From NCBI GenBank assembly GCA_048267165.1, contig JBLWYD010000012.1:18891-82890 (forward strand): a stretch of DNA of 64,000 nucleotides. The letters are read 5' to 3'. Positions 1 to 8,527 of the stretch are shown in pieces. A model generated the notes under the pieces. That model did no database searches and was not told the DNA's origin. It worked only from the letters and a program-made list of their open reading frames with translations. Within the stretch, counting starts at the first letter, position 1. Every line of letters begins with the position of its first letter. The position numbers and the translations under genes were made by a program. Source of the DNA: PGYR01 sp048267165 (lineage in GTDB: Bacteria > Bacteroidota > Ignavibacteria > Kapaibacteriales > UBA2268).

Positions 1-6
1 TAATCA

Positions 7-252
7 ATGTCACAAATAGAAAAACTATATTTCAGAATGAAAGCACTTGGCATAGCACAAGAGAGTTACTATCTACAAGGTTTATACGGCTCACTAACTG
101 ATGATAGTAAATTAGCATTAGTAATGAAAGAAGAGAACAAGTCTACTAAATACGAACTGTATTATAAAGAGAATGGCGAAAAGCACGTAATTCAAATTTT
201 TACTGATTTTGACATAGCTTCTAACTATTTTATAGAACAGTTGACAGAGTAA
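7..252 (+). CDS. Small hypothetical protein
   Basis: This 81-residue acidic, soluble protein has no signal peptide or membrane segment. It starts at ATG 7, right after a stop triplet at the window edge, so an upstream gene may lie in the same run. It is rich in charged and aromatic residues (Lys, Glu, Tyr) and matches no family I recognise. It is followed after 31 bp by a small membrane protein and then apt on the same strand, so co-transcription is plausible. Coding status rests on the open frame, compact spacing and amino acid composition typical of a real protein; function unknown. Confidence 0.6.
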   Translation: MSQIEKLYFRMKALGIAQESYYLQGLYGSLTDDSKLALVMKEENKSTKYELYYKENGEKHVIQIFTDFDIASNYFIEQLTE

Positions 253-283
253 TAACTATTATCGGAAAAATGGGAATAAAACA

Positions 284-451
284 ATGAAATCAGCAAATCT
301 AATAGCAATGGTATTAGGATTAATAAGCATAGTGTTAGGTATATACCAGATAGTAAATGGGAGTGAGTTCTCCGTTTACTTCTTTAGTTTATTTGTAGGA
401 GTTACTCTAGCTGGAGTAGGGTTTATCAATTACAAAAAGTTGGATCAATGA
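284..451 (+). CDS. 55-residue membrane protein overlapping apt
   Basis: A short open frame from ATG 284 to TGA 449-451 encodes 55 residues with two hydrophobic stretches: residues about 5-22 (NLIAMVLGLISIVLGIY) and about 31-50 (VYFFSLFVGVTLAGVGF). They are separated by a short polar turn (VNGSEF), and the protein ends in a basic tail (NYKKLDQ). It is probably a two-helix inner-membrane hairpin. The stop codon overlaps the apt start in an ATGA arrangement, the usual signature of translational coupling, which argues that the frame is real. I do not recognise a family. Confidence 0.65.
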   Translation: MKSANLIAMVLGLISIVLGIYQIVNGSEFSVYFFSLFVGVTLAGVGFINYKKLDQ

Positions 452-960
452 ACCTTCAAGACTACATCCGCGACATACCCGATTTCCCCAAACCGGGAAT
501 ATTATTCAAAGATATAACTCCATTGCTAAGCGACCCTAAGGCGAGTAAATTCGCTCTCGACTCATTGCTTGAGCTAACTTCTGACTTGAAGATTGATAAA
601 GTAGTTGGAATAGAAAGCAGAGGGTTTTTCTTTGCTACACTCTTAGCAGATAGACTTGGAGCAGGGTTCGTGCCTGTTCGTAAACCCAATAAGCTTCCAT
701 TCGATAAGATAAGCCAAGAGTTTGAATTAGAATATGGAACTGACCGACTGGAAATCCATAAAGATGCAATAAGCAAAGGCGAACGAGTGCTTGTACACGA
801 TGATGTACTAGCTACAGGAGGCACTGCCGAGGCGACTTGTAAGTTAGTGGAAGAACTTGGAGGGCAAATAGTTCAATGCAATTTCTTGATTGAGCTCTCG
901 TTTCTAAATGGAAGAGATAGGCTCAATAAGTACAATGTTGAATCATTGATTAAATATTAA
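448..960 (+). CDS. apt: Adenine phosphoribosyltransferase
   Basis: Purine salvage enzyme that converts adenine and PRPP to AMP and pyrophosphate in the cytoplasm (EC 2.4.2.7). The 170-residue length is normal for the family. The N-terminal DYIRDIPDFPKPGILFKDIT segment is typical of APRT, as is the IESRGF motif at residues 55-60. The PRPP-binding loop with two adjacent acids followed by ATGGTA lies at about residues 114-127. Its ATG overlaps the stop of the preceding small membrane gene, and the GyrI-like gene follows 16 bp downstream, so it sits in a compact run. Regulation is not evident. Confidence 0.96.
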   Translation: MNLQDYIRDIPDFPKPGILFKDITPLLSDPKASKFALDSLLELTSDLKIDKVVGIESRGFFFATLLADRLGAGFVPVRKPNKLPFDKISQEFELEYGTDRLEIHKDAISKGERVLVHDDVLATGGTAEATCKLVEELGGQIVQCNFLIELSFLNGRDRLNKYNVESLIKY

Positions 961-976
961 TAAATTAGAATAAAAT

Positions 977-1438
977 ATGAAAGAAATCGAAAAAGACGGA
1001 ATGCGAATAATAGGTCTAGAGTTAGATGTTAAGACTATCAATTTGGATGGGCAATCAGCTATAGACATAACTAAGCTTTGGGGACAATTCGAGAAGCAAC
1101 AGATTTACTCTAAGATTCCCAACAAAGTAAATAATGAAATTGTGGCTGTTTACTTCGATTATGAAGGTGATTATACCGAGCCATTTTCATATATGATTGG
1201 TTGTGAAGTTACGGATGGAACTGAAGCACCAGAGGGTATGAAAAAGATTACAATCCCAAAAAGTAAGTATAGAAAGTTTCTAGCGAAAGGGAAAATGCCA
1301 GATTGCATTGGTGAAGTATGGCATCAGATATGGGGTACTGAACTGGATAGACCATACACTTACGATTTCGAGGTGTATGGAGAAAAAAGCCAGGACTTGG
1401 AAAACGCAGAAGTCGAAGTATTCATAGCAGTGAAGTAA
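977..1438 (+). CDS. GyrI-like / effector-binding domain protein
   Basis: This 153-residue single-domain protein resembles the GyrI-like small-molecule-binding fold, also found as the C-terminal effector domain of AraC-type and BmrR-type regulators. Supporting features are the two-part layout, the central YFDYEGDYTEPFSYMIGCEV strand region, the EGMKKITIPKSKYRKF segment and the late WHQIWG...YDFEVYG motif typical of these domains. There is no DNA-binding domain, so it is not a transcription factor by itself. Stand-alone members are thought to bind hydrophobic ligands, and a few act as hydrolases or gyrase inhibitors. Which applies here cannot be told. Confidence 0.8.
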   Translation: MKEIEKDGMRIIGLELDVKTINLDGQSAIDITKLWGQFEKQQIYSKIPNKVNNEIVAVYFDYEGDYTEPFSYMIGCEVTDGTEAPEGMKKITIPKSKYRKFLAKGKMPDCIGEVWHQIWGTELDRPYTYDFEVYGEKSQDLENAEVEVFIAVK

Positions 1439-1524
1439 TAAACTCAAATTAGAATATTTCTTTTTTATCTAACTATTAATTTCTTAATTTCTATCATCAT
1501 AGATTGAAATGGGAATAATACTAG

Positions 1525-3861
1525 ATGAACAACAAAGAACAATTAGACAGTTTACTGAAACGGATAGAACTTCTATCCGACAAACAGTCCTATTTCAATC
1601 AGGAATTGAAATCACTACGAACGGAACTTTATAATCTCCGATATGCTAATAACGATGAAGAGGTAGTAAAAGAGAAAGTTCAGAACGTCCCCCCAACTTC
1701 TAAAATAGAACACCAAGTGCCATCGGGCTACAAGCCGCAAAGTATTCCATATCCAAAGACAACCAATGTAAAGAGAGAAGAAGTTCGTAATGAGCCGAAG
1801 GCTATCAATAGGAGCATGGAGAAGTTTATAGGTGAGAATCTAATAAACAAAATCGGCATTATAATACTAGTTATTGGTGTTGGGATTGGTGCTAAATATG
1901 CTATTGACAATCAGCTAATTAGCCCACTTACAAGAATCATTCTTGGTTATTTAGTTGGACTTGGCTTGTTAGCTACAGCCTATAAACTGAAAGAAAAATT
2001 CACGGATTTGAGTGGAGTATTGCTTAGTGGTTCTATGGCCGTGATGTACTTTATCACTTTCTTTGCTTATAGTCTATATAGCTTGATGCCGCAGGTAGTT
2101 GCCTTTCTGCTAATGTTTGTGTTTACAGTATTTACAGTACTCGCCTCCTTGCATTTCAGGCGGGAAATAATCTCAATAATCGGGTTAGTAGGCGCATATT
2201 TCGTACCATTCTTGCTGAGCAATAACTCTGGTCAAGTTGAGATTATGTACGGCTATATGCTGCTAATCAACCTCGGTGTGCTCTATATTGCATACAAGCA
2301 ATACTGGAAGATTCTCAAAGTATCTTCATTTGCAATTACTTGGCTTATATATACTAGCTGGTTTTTCGCATCATATAAAGAAGAGCAATTCCTAATCGCA
2401 TCTATATTTATTGCTGTATTTTTCTTGATATTCCATGTATCAACTGTTCTTAATAGTTTCAATAAGAAATCGGAAAATAGCTCTTTAGATATAATTCTGA
2501 CATTGATAAACTCACTCATCTTTTATTCGATTGGTTCAGCACTAATATATGATAGATTTGAAACTAATGAATCACTTTCCATATTTACTGTTATCAATGC
2601 GTTAATCTTTTTTATTACTGTACTCTCAATTCGTGATAAAGAGCAATCGGACAGGAATTTATTCTATATTTTCTTAGGACTAGTACTCTCATTTCTGACT
2701 ATAGTAATCCCAATTCAGTTTGAAGGTAGTTGGATTACAATCCTTTGGGCTGGACAGGCCGTTGCATTATTCTGGATTGGTCAAAACAAAGATCTGAAAT
2801 TTTTCACTCGAGCGGGTGTATTATTAATATTCCTAGCTACTGTAAGTTTAACTATTGATTGGGGTAGTTTCACTGATTATGGGCGAGGTTTCGACAATCA
2901 CCAAGTCACTTTCTTATTCAATATCTACTTCCTGACTTCGGTATTATATGCTATTTCACTAGGCCTAATAGTATATATTACGAGAGGTAAAGCCGCAGAA
3001 GGACGCACAAATATTGGGATAATGAATCTGAGTTTATACAGCATATTACCAGTATTTTTAGTCTTCACTCTTTATTATATGTTCTATCTTGAGATACAAG
3101 TTTATTGGGAGCAATTATTCTATTCAACAAAATTAGTAGTGACACAAGAAGGTAGGGATTATGAACAAACAATATACAATTGGAATTATGAGAACCTGAA
3201 AACAGCTTGGCTCTTCGTTTATAGTATAGTCTTCGTTGCAGGACTAATATTAGTGAATAGGTTCAAACTGAAAAATCAGTACCTCACGAAAGCAACTGTT
3301 TTCATTGGGGTTGGAGTGTGTTTCATATTCCTAATAGGTGGTTTGTATAACCTAAGTTTACTACGAGACAAGTATATACTCAATAATTTGGATGAGTATT
3401 TCTCAATCGGATTTATGAATATAGCTTTACGATATATATCATTAGCGGCTCTAGGAGTATTGGCATATCTGACTACAATCGAATCAAAAGTATTCAGTTC
3501 AATTAGTAATTATGCAGTTTACAAAGACATTGCTATTCACACTATTCTCGTCTGGCTGTTGAGCAGTGAATTGATACATTGGTTAGATATGTATTCGGGT
3601 GCCGCATCATACAAATTGGGACTAAGTATTCTTTGGGGACTTTATTCATTAATGCTTATTATCTTGGGAATCTGGAAAGTCAAAAAGCATATTAGATTAG
3701 CTGGGTTTTCATTGTTCTCGCTTACTTTGCTAAAACTATTCTTCTATGATATTACGTCACTAGATACAATTTCTAAAACAATTATATTCGTAATTATTGG
3801 ACTGCTAATGCTATTCGCTTCATATTTATACAACCGCTATCAAGGAAAAATAGATGGTTAG
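1525..3861 (+). CDS. DUF2339 polytopic membrane protein
   Basis: A 778-residue inner-membrane protein. Residues 1-60 form a charged, probably coiled-coil N-terminus (repeated leucine/lysine heptads), followed by a proline-rich linker to about residue 90. A membrane domain starts near ENLINKIGIIILVIGVGIGAKY and contains some twenty hydrophobic helices to the C-terminus. This architecture, with FIGENLINKIG leading into the first helix, is that of the DUF2339 family, whose function is unknown. The gene ends 8 bp inside the next one, a DUF3999-like gene; these two families commonly neighbour each other, so a joint envelope function is likely. Confidence 0.85.
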   Translation: MNNKEQLDSLLKRIELLSDKQSYFNQELKSLRTELYNLRYANNDEEVVKEKVQNVPPTSKIEHQVPSGYKPQSIPYPKTTNVKREEVRNEPKAINRSMEKFIGENLINKIGIIILVIGVGIGAKYAIDNQLISPLTRIILGYLVGLGLLATAYKLKEKFTDLSGVLLSGSMAVMYFITFFAYSLYSLMPQVVAFLLMFVFTVFTVLASLHFRREIISIIGLVGAYFVPFLLSNNSGQVEIMYGYMLLINLGVLYIAYKQYWKILKVSSFAITWLIYTSWFFASYKEEQFLIASIFIAVFFLIFHVSTVLNSFNKKSENSSLDIILTLINSLIFYSIGSALIYDRFETNESLSIFTVINALIFFITVLSIRDKEQSDRNLFYIFLGLVLSFLTIVIPIQFEGSWITILWAGQAVALFWIGQNKDLKFFTRAGVLLIFLATVSLTIDWGSFTDYGRGFDNHQVTFLFNIYFLTSVLYAISLGLIVYITRGKAAEGRTNIGIMNLSLYSILPVFLVFTLYYMFYLEIQVYWEQLFYSTKLVVTQEGRDYEQTIYNWNYENLKTAWLFVYSIVFVAGLILVNRFKLKNQYLTKATVFIGVGVCFIFLIGGLYNLSLLRDKYILNNLDEYFSIGFMNIALRYISLAALGVLAYLTTIESKVFSSISNYAVYKDIAIHTILVWLLSSELIHWLDMYSGAASYKLGLSILWGLYSLMLIILGIWKVKKHIRLAGFSLFSLTLLKLFFYDITSLDTISKTIIFVIIGLLMLFASYLYNRYQGKIDG

Positions 3862-5089
3862 AAATTTGTCATTTATTCTAGTATTTCTATTTAGCGTTAG
3901 TTTACTCGCTGATAGTTCTAGCTTACAGACCGTAGGTTACAAACTAAATAAGGTCGAAAAAGGCTGGAACAGGTTGGAATTAGATGATGAGCTCTTAATG
4001 AATATGAGTTCTATCAACACCTACATAAAAGTCAATCTGATAGATAGCACTAATGACACACTCGAAGTTCCTTACATAATAGAGAGTTCTAAAAAGCTAG
4101 ATTCGACAGTAAGAATACCTGTAGAAATAATAAATAAGACTACTAAAGATGGCAGAAAATACTACACTCTAATCGCTGATTCTACACAGATTATCTCTAA
4201 TTTGGAGTTCTCATTTACGAGTAGGAATAATCTAGGTAAAGCGAGTCTTGAAGGAAGTAATAATCAGACAGATTGGTTTATGATTTCCGATAGTTTATTG
4301 CTTGGTGAAAGACAGAACAGCCATCAGAAGATATCAAGCAAGACAATCTATGATTTGCAGACGCTATATAAGTTCTATCGACTGAGTTTGGATGAATCTA
4401 AATCTGAACTCAAAAGCGTTACTTATGAAAAGATATATAGAACCACACCCAATTATAAAAAGCTACACGTAAAGCATCTAAAATATAGAACTGATAAAGA
4501 TAAAAATCGGACTATATATAGATTTAGTTTGAATGGGCGTTTACCTATCCATTACATTAACTTAGATATTCAAAATAAATTCGATTATAACCGAACTGTT
4601 AATCTATTTGCATTAGTGGATAGCACTGAGACGGACAAAGGGACTAAGCATAATTACAAACTAATAGAGACTTTTCAGCTCAATTCTCTGGACTCAACTA
4701 ACTATGCTTTCAGCTACCCAGAGCATTATCAGCATTACAAAATTGTAATTCTTAATGGTAATGACCCACCTCTGAAAATAGGAAGGCTGGCCGCGTATAG
4801 ACACGAATATATTCTGAAGGCAAGGTTCGACGACGAAGGTGACAGTTTCATCCGTATTGCTTACACTGGCAGTTTTCCTTACTATGATATAGATAAGTTC
4901 AAGGACAGAATCCCAAGCGAAATGAATGAGATGCAAATAGGGAAGAAAATAGAAGTTGAAATAACAAAGCAAGAAGTAAAACCATTAGTAACAAATAAAC
5001 TTTGGCTCTGGTTAATACTAGTAATTGCTATATTTGTAATTGGGTTCTTTAGTTTAAAAATGTTAAAAGAAGAAAAAAAGAAGGAATAA
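3854..5089 (+). CDS. DUF3999-like exported membrane-anchored protein
   Basis: A 411-residue protein with an N-terminal signal sequence (residues 1-19, ending SVSLLADS), a long beta-rich extracytoplasmic domain and one C-terminal transmembrane helix (about residues 381-402). A short lysine/glutamate-rich cytoplasmic tail follows. This layout, and its position overlapping a DUF2339 gene by 8 bp, match DUF3999, a family of unknown function. The periplasmic part contains segments with F5/8-type flavour (LEFSFTSRNNLGKASLEGSNNQTDW), hinting at a galactose-binding-like sandwich. The assignment leans on context as much as sequence. The stop overlaps the next start as TAATG. Confidence 0.7.
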   Translation: MVRNLSFILVFLFSVSLLADSSSLQTVGYKLNKVEKGWNRLELDDELLMNMSSINTYIKVNLIDSTNDTLEVPYIIESSKKLDSTVRIPVEIINKTTKDGRKYYTLIADSTQIISNLEFSFTSRNNLGKASLEGSNNQTDWFMISDSLLLGERQNSHQKISSKTIYDLQTLYKFYRLSLDESKSELKSVTYEKIYRTTPNYKKLHVKHLKYRTDKDKNRTIYRFSLNGRLPIHYINLDIQNKFDYNRTVNLFALVDSTETDKGTKHNYKLIETFQLNSLDSTNYAFSYPEHYQHYKIVILNGNDPPLKIGRLAAYRHEYILKARFDDEGDSFIRIAYTGSFPYYDIDKFKDRIPSEMNEMQIGKKIEVEITKQEVKPLVTNKLWLWLILVIAIFVIGFFSLKMLKEEKKKE

Positions 5090-5478
5090 TGGACATATTC
5101 AAAATAATAAGATATACTATTGAAGTACTGTTCGTAGTATTGATATTAGGGATGACATTCATAGGAATTGATGACCTAGTAATTGACAATGACATAATTT
5201 ATACAATGCTAATGTCATTTATATTCATACTTATGGCTGTGGAAGATAGGATAGTTGGGGCGATATACTCCAAGAAAAAAGATACAGAACCAGAAGAATA
5301 CAATAACACCAAGAAAGGGCTAGTCTCTACTTCATTGCTAACTTTCCTTCTAGGCATAGTAGTCCTGATATTATCTCCGTTTGATGTTCATTCTAATTCT
5401 ATACTCTTGAAATTATTTTTTACACTGTCTATATTTTCTAGCGTAAGTATGACATTCTACAAAATCACAAAGGGCTAA
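5089..5478 (+). CDS. Small four-helix membrane protein
   Basis: This 129-residue protein has four predicted transmembrane helices: about residues 10-30, 36-55, 80-98 and 104-124. A charged cytoplasmic loop (KKKDTEPEEYNNTKK) separates the second and third. I do not recognise a family. Its ATG overlaps the stop of the DUF3999-like gene (TAATG), and the pentapeptide-repeat gene begins 2 bp after its stop, so it belongs to the same transcription unit. The coupling suggests it works with the DUF2339/DUF3999 pair in the inner membrane, but that is inference only. Confidence 0.7.
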   Translation: MDIFKIIRYTIEVLFVVLILGMTFIGIDDLVIDNDIIYTMLMSFIFILMAVEDRIVGAIYSKKKDTEPEEYNNTKKGLVSTSLLTFLLGIVVLILSPFDVHSNSILLKLFFTLSIFSSVSMTFYKITKG

Positions 5479-5480
5479 GT

Positions 5481-6065
5481 ATGGTTGAAATAACAGAGTC
5501 CAATTATCACGAAGAAGTAGAATTCAAGAATCTAGATTATTCAAAGCAAAAGTTAGTTGGGGTAAAATTTGAGCTTTGCACTTTTATAAACTGCGATTTT
5601 AGCAACTCCGATATGGCAGACAGCACATTCGTGGAATGTACGTTTGTCAACTGTAATCTAAGCTTGACGAATGTAACAAAGACGGCATTCAACGAAGTCC
5701 GCTTTGCTAAGTGCAAGCTATTAGGAATAGACTTCAGTAAATGCCGAGAATTCCTATTATCATTCAGCTTTACAGATTGTATTCTCAGTTCTTGTTCATT
5801 CTCTAATCTGAAAATAGGTGGTACACAATTCGATAAGTGTATTATGCATGACTCTCAATTCGTCAATACCGAACTAATCGGCTGTTCGTTCGATGATTGT
5901 GACTTACGTGATGCTTTCTTCGATCATTCAACCTTGAATAAAGCTGACTTTAGGAACGCAAATAACTATGCAATAGACCCAGAAATAAACCGAATGAAAG
6001 GAGCTATCTTCTCCCGAATTGGTTTGGAAGGATTACTGGTAAAGTATGGGATGGATATAAGGTGA
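5481..6065 (+). CDS. Pentapeptide-repeat protein (Qnr-like architecture)
   Basis: A 194-residue protein made almost entirely of five-residue repeats with Phe or Leu at the central position, for example FINCDFSNSD, FVECTFVNCNL and FDDCDLRDAFF. These form a right-handed quadrilateral beta-helix. The short C-terminal extension (AIDPEINRMKGAIF...GLLVKYGMDI) is the dimerisation-type tail found in Qnr/MfpA-like chromosomal proteins, some of which mimic DNA and protect gyrase. It is unusually cysteine-rich. No signal peptide is present, so it is cytoplasmic. Gyrase protection is possible but unproven. It closes the plus-strand run that begins with apt. Confidence 0.85.
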   Translation: MVEITESNYHEEVEFKNLDYSKQKLVGVKFELCTFINCDFSNSDMADSTFVECTFVNCNLSLTNVTKTAFNEVRFAKCKLLGIDFSKCREFLLSFSFTDCILSSCSFSNLKIGGTQFDKCIMHDSQFVNTELIGCSFDDCDLRDAFFDHSTLNKADFRNANNYAIDPEINRMKGAIFSRIGLEGLLVKYGMDIR

Positions 6066-6444
6066 GAGACATATTTTGCGTCACTCAGAGCGTAGCGCTT
6101 GTATTGAGCGGAGTCGAAATAAAGAGTCTTGAGAACTCCATTAGGAGTTCAATATCAGTAGCAATTATTTCTTATAAAATTAAGACAACTCCGTCAGGAG
6201 TTGAATAATTTAATGTTCTACTCCTACGGAGTAGATGTCTATATAACTACGATATAGCTACTAACATTATATCCCTACGGGATATTAACTTCAATAAATC
6301 GGTCGCTTCGCTAAGTTATGAAAGACGCGATGGATTTGAAGTCGTATGCACTTTGGAGTCACTCAACATAAATAATACGTCTCTACGCTTCATCGAAAAA
6401 AGATTAGTCATACAATTCAACAATTGGTATCGAAATCACTTTCT
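6066..6444. other. Non-coding spacer between convergent genes
   Basis: About 380 bp between the pentapeptide-repeat gene and the minus-strand PAP2 gene, with no credible gene. The left part (about 6080-6130) holds a degenerate copy of a 'CACTCAGAGCG...GAGTCGAA...GAGTCTTGA' type dispersed repeat. The middle holds the hairpin array listed separately. The remainder shows nothing recognisable. Confidence 0.6.
6133..6285. repeat. Array of five short palindromic hairpins (REP-like)
   Basis: Five inverted repeats lie side by side. GAACTCC/GGAGTTC is at 6133-6150 (loop ATTA). CAACTCC/GGAGTTG is at 6186-6203 (loop GTCA). CTACTCC/GGAGTAG is at 6218-6234 (loop TAC). CTATAT/ATATAG is at 6239-6257. ATATCCC/GGGATAT is at 6269-6285 (loop TAC). 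Four have perfect 7-bp stems and share a CTCC/GGAG or CCC/GGG core. They resemble REP-type elements mobilised by Y1 (RAYT) transposases; no transposase gene is present in the window, so this is inference. Confidence 0.75.
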
Positions 6445-7209
6445 CTAAAAAGGAATAGAGAGATTAAACCGCATCGGTTCGAATTCGTTAGTATTAGTTA
6501 CTGGCTTATCTTTGTGAAGTTCTGTTGTCAGATAAGCAATACCGCTGCCCACCAACGCACCAACTAGTACATCGGAGAAGAAGTGCTTGGCAGCCATTAC
6601 TCTAAGAGTCGCAATTGCCGTGGCATTCACTATATTAAGTGTCACACCTATCGTTTTGTTCAGTCCTCCACTTTGGCTAGTTAGTATTATTATATTGAAA
6701 ACAGCTGAGGCAAAAGCAGTCGAGGAATGCCCAGAGTAGAATGAGTACCGAGTATCATAATCATATAACACATTCTCAACTGTAGCAGTATCATAAGAGA
6801 ATGGGCGATATCTACCAACTAATGATTTGGTAATAGAGTTTAATCCATAATTGAGCGACATCGTTTCCAGATACATAATAGCATTTGTTTGAAACTGAGA
6901 TTTATACTCCGAAGCAAAGGAATATGTTAGTGGCGAGATAAATTGCAAAGCTAGAAGAATATCACTAACCTCAGCATAGGTGGGATTATAAGAAGTATTC
7001 CATCTATCGAAAAAAGGGATATTCAGTCTATCAATTCCTGCGAAATCATCATTCGTCAGAGGTTCATTCTCGTAAGTCAAAACATTACCAACTGATGCAC
7101 CTAAAACACCCAAAGGCAGTAATATCATATCAGTCTTTGCATCCAACGAGAATTGAGCATTCAGATTGAATGAACTAAAGAGCAGTATGGCGATTATTAT
7201 AATCCGCAT
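6445..7209 (-). CDS. PAP2-family phosphatase, exported
   Basis: A 254-residue protein with an N-terminal signal sequence (MRIIIIAILLFSSFNLNAQ). It carries the three phosphatase signatures of the PAP2/acid phosphatase superfamily: KSLVGRYRP, YSGHSS, and a final RVMAAKHFFSDVLVGA with the catalytic His and supporting Asp. It probably dephosphorylates a lipid or isoprenoid pyrophosphate in the periplasm or membrane; the substrate cannot be told. Its start lies 13 bp inside the 3' end of the upstream beta-propeller gene, so the two are co-transcribed on the minus strand. Confidence 0.9.
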   Translation of the reverse strand: MRIIIIAILLFSSFNLNAQFSLDAKTDMILLPLGVLGASVGNVLTYENEPLTNDDFAGIDRLNIPFFDRWNTSYNPTYAEVSDILLALQFISPLTYSFASEYKSQFQTNAIMYLETMSLNYGLNSITKSLVGRYRPFSYDTATVENVLYDYDTRYSFYSGHSSTAFASAVFNIIILTSQSGGLNKTIGVTLNIVNATAIATLRVMAAKHFFSDVLVGALVGSGIAYLTTELHKDKPVTNTNEFEPMRFNLSIPF

Positions 7210-8384
7210 GCTTGTATATATAATCTGTTATTAATAACGCCAAGAGATTCGTATTCATTCATTCGCCAGTTAAATCGGACAACACTAGTGTAATCCATCA
7301 TAGCTCCAGCATAAAGTATTTGGGTTTCCAAATCCCTGACTACAAGAGAAGTAGAAGTAGCATAAGCTAATGAATTTGACTTTGGTTTGCGAGCATAAAC
7401 CCCATTAAGAAATATACCATTTGGTGCCCTAATTTGCTTACCATTTACGACCAAGTTACAATCGATAGTACAAGCAATAAAGTACATCTCGCTACCATCA
7501 TAAGAAAAGCTAGGGACTGAGTTCTCCCTACCACCAGAATATTCCACCGAGTTGAAAACAACTATTTCATTATTCTGTAGATCTATCGCCTTATAAGCCA
7601 ACATTGGTTCGTGTGGGTGAATAGCCAAACCTGTTATCATATTGTAATTCCTTCCAGTCTGTGGTTCACTCATTTTATCGCTTATTAACACTGCCTCATA
7701 TCTACCAAATGAAAGCGTAGCAATAAACGCAAGATAATCGCCTGTGAGGTTTATTCTAACCTCAGATATGTTCTGATATATATTTGAAGACCTCTCATCT
7801 CCTATGAAGACAGACCAAGTAGAGCCATCGTAAGCGGCATAAGCGAACCTATCATCATGCCAATAGCCAATAGGGATAATATCTTGGAAACTCTCGGAGA
7901 TTTTTCCATCATTGAAGATTGTTTTTATCCCTCCCCTACTCTCTACGAATGCGAACTTATCGCCAGTATTATTCACAAACAATGAACCACTTCTAAATCT
8001 CATCTGGAGAGTATCAGTCTCCGAGACTATGAATTCGTTATCTGCTCTGAAAAAAGAGTATATCATCTTTTGTGAATCGGAACCAAAAAGAATAGTACCT
8101 GGGTTATCTGCTAGTACCTGTACAATTTTGTCATTTGTAACTAGATTCCAACCGCCCATATCTTTGGCAAAAAATGCCCATTTTTCTCCATCGGGTGAGA
8201 ACTGTGGTTTTGATAGCTCTAGGTAATTATCAGAAACATATTCATTGATGTGCATTTTCTGTCTATTAGAGAAAGATTGCGTAGTAGCCCACCAATTATA
8301 TGTTGTGTCAAACCCAAAATCTACGAGGTCTTCACTGCCATCTAGTAATCGAACTTCATAACACTTGTCAGCTTTTACTGACAA
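7197..8384 (-). CDS. Secreted TolB-like beta-propeller protein, unusual start
   Basis: This protein of about 395 residues has repeated PD40-type blades (for example LSKPQFSPDGEKWAFFAKD and VPSFSYDGSEMYFIACT) that suggest a six- or seven-bladed propeller, with many Tyr and Asp residues. It is probably exported. The frame has no ATG at its front: the listed start is TTG at 8384, which falls at the end of an obvious signal peptide. The frame stays open upstream to a stop at 8444-8442 and reads K-R-N-H-I-Y-Y-N-L-I-I-I-F-L-F-F-N-L-F before the listed start. The true start may be ATT at 8429-8427 or the original ATG may be lost. It overlaps the PAP2 gene by 13 bp. Function unknown. Confidence 0.75.
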   Translation of the reverse strand: MSVKADKCYEVRLLDGSEDLVDFGFDTTYNWWATTQSFSNRQKMHINEYVSDNYLELSKPQFSPDGEKWAFFAKDMGGWNLVTNDKIVQVLADNPGTILFGSDSQKMIYSFFRADNEFIVSETDTLQMRFRSGSLFVNNTGDKFAFVESRGGIKTIFNDGKISESFQDIIPIGYWHDDRFAYAAYDGSTWSVFIGDERSSNIYQNISEVRINLTGDYLAFIATLSFGRYEAVLISDKMSEPQTGRNYNMITGLAIHPHEPMLAYKAIDLQNNEIVVFNSVEYSGGRENSVPSFSYDGSEMYFIACTIDCNLVVNGKQIRAPNGIFLNGVYARKPKSNSLAYATSTSLVVRDLETQILYAGAMMDYTSVVRFNWRMNEYESLGVINNRLYIQACGL

Positions 8385-8477
8385 AAAGAGGTTGAAAAAT
8401 AGAAAAATTATGATTAAGTTGTAATAAATGTGATTTCTCTTTTAAAAATTTAACTTTTGGTGTAATTATTTGAACTT

Positions 8478-8506
8478 TTGACTGTCTTTACAATATCTAA
8501 TATAAC
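8478..8506 (+). promoter_or_regulatory. Candidate sigma-70-like promoter of the vWA gene
   Basis: TTGACT at 8478-8483 is followed after exactly 17 bp by TATAAC at 8501-8506. An AAGGA ribosome-binding site lies at 8516-8520 and ATG at 8528. The spacing is close, giving a leader of only about 15 bases. It is of housekeeping type rather than the TAnnTTTG type seen elsewhere in the window. Confidence 0.45.
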
Positions 8507-8527
8507 AAAATCTCTAAGGAATTTATT

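Noticed and set aside
6133..6285. Hairpin array considered as a CRISPR or riboswitch
   Set aside because: The hairpins are not identical repeats, spacing is irregular, there are no spacers of even length, and it lies after, not before, the neighbouring genes.
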